Assembly (NCBI GenBank): GCA_023397045.1
Contig: JAEWUR010000004.1
Coordinates: forward strand, 1 to 6,702
DNA from: Planctomycetota bacterium
GTDB lineage: Bacteria; Planctomycetota; Planctomycetia; Pirellulales; Thermoguttaceae
Reading direction: 5' to 3'
Length of the DNA stretch: 6,702 nt
Position 1 is the stretch's first letter. Each line of letters opens with the position of its first letter. The translations under genes and the position numbers were made by a program. Shown piece after piece: positions 5,150 through 6,702 of the stretch. The notes beneath the pieces were generated by a model. That model saw nothing but the letters and a program-made list of their open reading frames with translations, was not told the origin of the DNA and searched no databases.

Positions 5150-6283
5150 CTACTCAATCGGGCACTCCCCTTCCGTCGGGCAAGCGCTCTCCACCGGGCA
5201 CTCTTGCATGCATTCCGGTGCAACCCGCTCGTGTCGATCGCTCAACGGTTGCCGGAACCAACCGATTCCAGGACTCGTGCGCTCGACAATGCGAACGTGA
5301 TCCGCCGGTTTCGGATAACTGTAGCCGGGCGTCTGCTTCACGTCCACCTTCACCTTGTCCACCGGCTTCGGCAGATGCACTCGCGTATGGTTCTTAATCA
5401 CATGCTTTTGCAGACCGGCCGGCACTCCCATCGGAAGGCTCGGCGGACCAGGCAGCCCAATCGGCGTGCCGCAAATCGGCATCCCATACTGCGGCGTCGA
5501 TACGCCCGACATGTGATTCGTCGGCATCGTCGAACCCATGTTCGCCGCAACGCCCAACGGCATCGGACCGCCGGCAACCGCGCCGCCTTCCATCGGGCAC
5601 GGATACGAAACCGTCGCCACTTCGCTCTCTGCTCCCGCGCCGTCCGGCACCTGCAAGTCCTTGTTGCCCAGCCGAACGATCGCAAGAATCGCACCGCGAC
5701 GGTCGGCCTCGATAATCGGATCGACCCCAGGATCCAGCCGCGTGCTGACCAACGTCTCAACGCCGGCCAGTGCCAACTCTTGATACTCGGGATCCGGCAG
5801 GTAAATCACCTTCGTCACGAAGTTGCCGCTCACCACCTGATCGAAATCCTCCGGCGTGAACTGGACCGGTATCGCATTGTGCGCCAAAAAGGCCTCGGTC
5901 CTCGGCATCATCGGACCGACTTCAAGCGTCGGATAAAGCTCGATGCCCGGTCGACCCGGAATCGTCGTCAGCTTCAGCCGATAGATCGATCCCTGCGGAA
6001 AATTGTAACGGCCCGGGCACACCAGCGCTTCCGAATCGAAAGCCCCAGCCGCCCCCACGTCCCAGTTCACCGTCGTCCCTTCCGGACCAACGAACGCAAT
6101 CTGCGACGTCGCTCCCGACATCGGCGGCCCAGGTTGATACATCATCACGCCAGGCCCCGGTCCATCGACGCCCGGCCCAGGATGCATCATCATGTCAGCC
6201 GGTGGGAGATTGTTCTTGCACGGCGCTCGGCAACCCACCATCACGACGCCGCTTAACAGTAATGACACAACCAATGACCTCAT
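5150..6283 (-). CDS. Lipoprotein with Pro/Gly-rich linkers and Cys-rich tail (gene C, 377 aa)
   Basis: This is a predicted exported lipoprotein with no family I can name. From the ATG at 6283, MRSLVVSLLLSGVVMVGC is a compact type II signal peptide with lipobox MVGC and lipidation at Cys18. A Pro/Gly/Met-rich linker (24-58) follows. The core domain (about 60-207) is shared with gene A and includes the motif GNFVTKVIYLPDP at 153-165. A second Gly/Met/Pro-rich region (230-290) leads to two 16-residue repeats at 305-320 and 324-339 (PKPVDKVKVDVKQTPG, PKPADHVRIVERTSPG). The tail carries Cys358, 362, 368 and 374. I chose 6283 over the in-frame upstream start at 6322 because it begins the signal peptide and follows a purine-rich GAGGGGGGAAG. 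Cell-surface or periplasmic location is likely. The Cys tail could form disulphides. The gene may be co-transcribed with A and B but is about 310 bp away from A. Confidence 0.87.
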   Translation of the reverse strand: MRSLVVSLLLSGVVMVGCRAPCKNNLPPADMMMHPGPGVDGPGPGVMMYQPGPPMSGATSQIAFVGPEGTTVNWDVGAAGAFDSEALVCPGRYNFPQGSIYRLKLTTIPGRPGIELYPTLEVGPMMPRTEAFLAHNAIPVQFTPEDFDQVVSGNFVTKVIYLPDPEYQELALAGVETLVSTRLDPGVDPIIEADRRGAILAIVRLGNKDLQVPDGAGAESEVATVSYPCPMEGGAVAGGPMPLGVAANMGSTMPTNHMSGVSTPQYGMPICGTPIGLPGPPSLPMGVPAGLQKHVIKNHTRVHLPKPVDKVKVDVKQTPGYSYPKPADHVRIVERTSPGIGWFRQPLSDRHERVAPECMQECPVESACPTEGECPIE

Positions 6284-6285
6284 AA

Positions 6286-6296
6286 CTTCCCCCCTC
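6286..6296 (-). promoter_or_regulatory. Ribosome binding site of gene C
   Basis: On the minus strand GAGGGGGGAAG lies two bases before the ATG at 6283, with the GAGGGG part at a normal distance. It supports this start over 6322. Confidence 0.6.
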
Positions 6297-6343
6297 GAAA
6301 AGGCAGCGAAAGCCGCAACCATGATGAACCCTATGCAAAAAGT

Positions 6344-6365
6344 CGCGCAAAAATCCGTTTGCGCG
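6344..6365. promoter_or_regulatory. 8-bp inverted repeat in the gene C leader
   Basis: CGCGCAAA (6344-6351) and TTTGCGCG (6358-6365) are perfect reverse complements around the loop AATCCG. About 60 bases before the start codon, it could be an operator or a leader RNA hairpin. It has no T-tract typical of an attenuator. Confidence 0.45.
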
Positions 6366-6395
6366 AAATCTCGCTATCTGGGGTCTAATCCTCGG

Positions 6396-6409
6396 CGTGT
6401 TACAACACG
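6396..6409. promoter_or_regulatory. Short palindrome upstream of gene C, possible operator
   Basis: CGTGTT and AACACG flank two bases (6396-6401, 6404-6409). The size and symmetry suit a dimeric regulator site, but such palindromes also occur by chance. Confidence 0.3.
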
Positions 6410-6516
6410 ATTCTTTGGAAAATCCGGCAAAACTGGAAAAACTATACCTAATCGCTACAGCCTACACACTTAACCAAAACACCAAAAACACCGCAACTTA
6501 ACAAGATCCCCCGTGT

Positions 6517-6702
6517 GTGCCACCGGCTCTGCCAGCACGGCCATCCCACGCCCCCAACCTGATTCTGCGACAAGACCACATAGCCGGCGGCTAACAGCCG
6601 GCGAAGGATCGCGCGCGTGCCACTGGCTCCGCCAGTGCCCAAATCCCTCCGCCGCGTGCCACTGGCTCCGCGCGCGTGCCACTGGCTCCGCCAGTGCCCA
6701 AA
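6517..6702. repeat. Array of CACTGGC/GCCAGTG palindromic repeats
   Basis: Two complete units, 6617-6643 and 6676-6702, are identical over 27 bases and end in GTGCCCAAA. Each has a 7-bp stem CACTGGC/GCCAGTG with loop TCC. A truncated unit (6656-6670) stops in the loop and runs directly into the next GCGCGC lead. A diverged unit (6517-6538) has CACCGGC/GCCAGCA arms. Spacing is irregular, so this is a REP-like cluster and not a CRISPR. It continues to the window edge and may go further. Confidence 0.75.
6583..6602. repeat. GCCGGC palindromic repeat within the array
   Basis: Two GCCGGC arms (6583-6588, 6597-6602) surround GGCTAACA. It is unlike the CACTGGC units beside it and seems to be another small palindromic repeat family nested in the same stretch. 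Confidence 0.45.

Larger units (their letters stand above)
6297..6516. other. Leader and promoter region of gene C
   Basis: No gene is seen. This is an AT-richer stretch upstream of the lipoprotein gene. On the minus strand TATAGT (6446-6441) could be a -10 box giving a leader of about 150 bases, but no -35 box is evident at 17-18 bases. Two inverted repeats lie between it and the start codon and are listed separately. Confidence 0.4.

Noticed and set aside
5108..6256. 382-codon plus-strand open frame
   Set aside because: It is antisense to gene C, with Arg/His-rich composition and no domain. Gene C has a clear lipoprotein signal and a paralogue.
6448..6682. Two short minus-strand frames of 64 and 70 codons
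   Set aside because: Their codons consist largely of the palindromic repeat array. The translated repeat explains the apparent coding pattern.
6517..6702. CRISPR array
   Set aside because: The units are palindromic, irregularly spaced and partly truncated, with no uniform spacers and no cas genes nearby.

Overview
The window looks like a piece of a GC-rich bacterial chromosome, most likely from a planctomycete (Pirellulales-like). I infer this from a secreted DUF11 lipoprotein sitting with two related secreted proteins, several kinds of short palindromic intergenic repeats, and a REP-associated tyrosine transposase. No rRNA, tRNA or single-copy marker is present to confirm it.

Layout, left to right. 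Positions 2-538 (+) hold the 3' end of an S41 (C-terminal processing) protease with its Ser/Lys dyad intact. Positions 539-1010 hold no gene. They carry a palindromic dispersed repeat and a solitary copy of a REP hairpin joined to a transposase leader and its first six codons. Positions 1011-1797 (-) hold an AT-richer two-gene unit: a 61-residue charged small protein with a textbook ribosome binding site, overlapping by 11 bases a 203-residue protein with one N-terminal membrane segment. Neither is recognised. Positions 2116-2789 form a compact REP/RAYT element: a 170-residue Y1/HUH transposase between two inverted 44-bp REP units. Its 5' part repeats 630-758 with no gap, so the unknown gene pair lies between two direct copies.

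The rest is a minus-strand cluster of exported proteins. Gene C (6283 to 5150) is a lipoprotein with a Cys-rich tail. Gene A (4840 to 3950) is a secreted paralogue of C. Gene B (3953 to 2796) is a lipoprotein ending in a DUF11 domain and starts with GTG in a GTGA overlap with the end of A. A and B are clearly translationally coupled. C is separated from them by about 310 bp that hold a heptamer tandem repeat and a GTAG-type REP. Together they look like a small set of cell-envelope proteins, with C and A sharing one core domain and B adding an adhesion-like or structural DUF11 module. Positions 6284-6702 hold the leader of C, with two inverted repeats, and then an array of another short palindromic repeat running to the window edge.

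The most interesting points are the RAYT element and its solo leader copy bracketing an unknown gene pair, the A/C paralogy within the coupled envelope cluster, and at least four families of small palindromic repeats in 6.7 kb.
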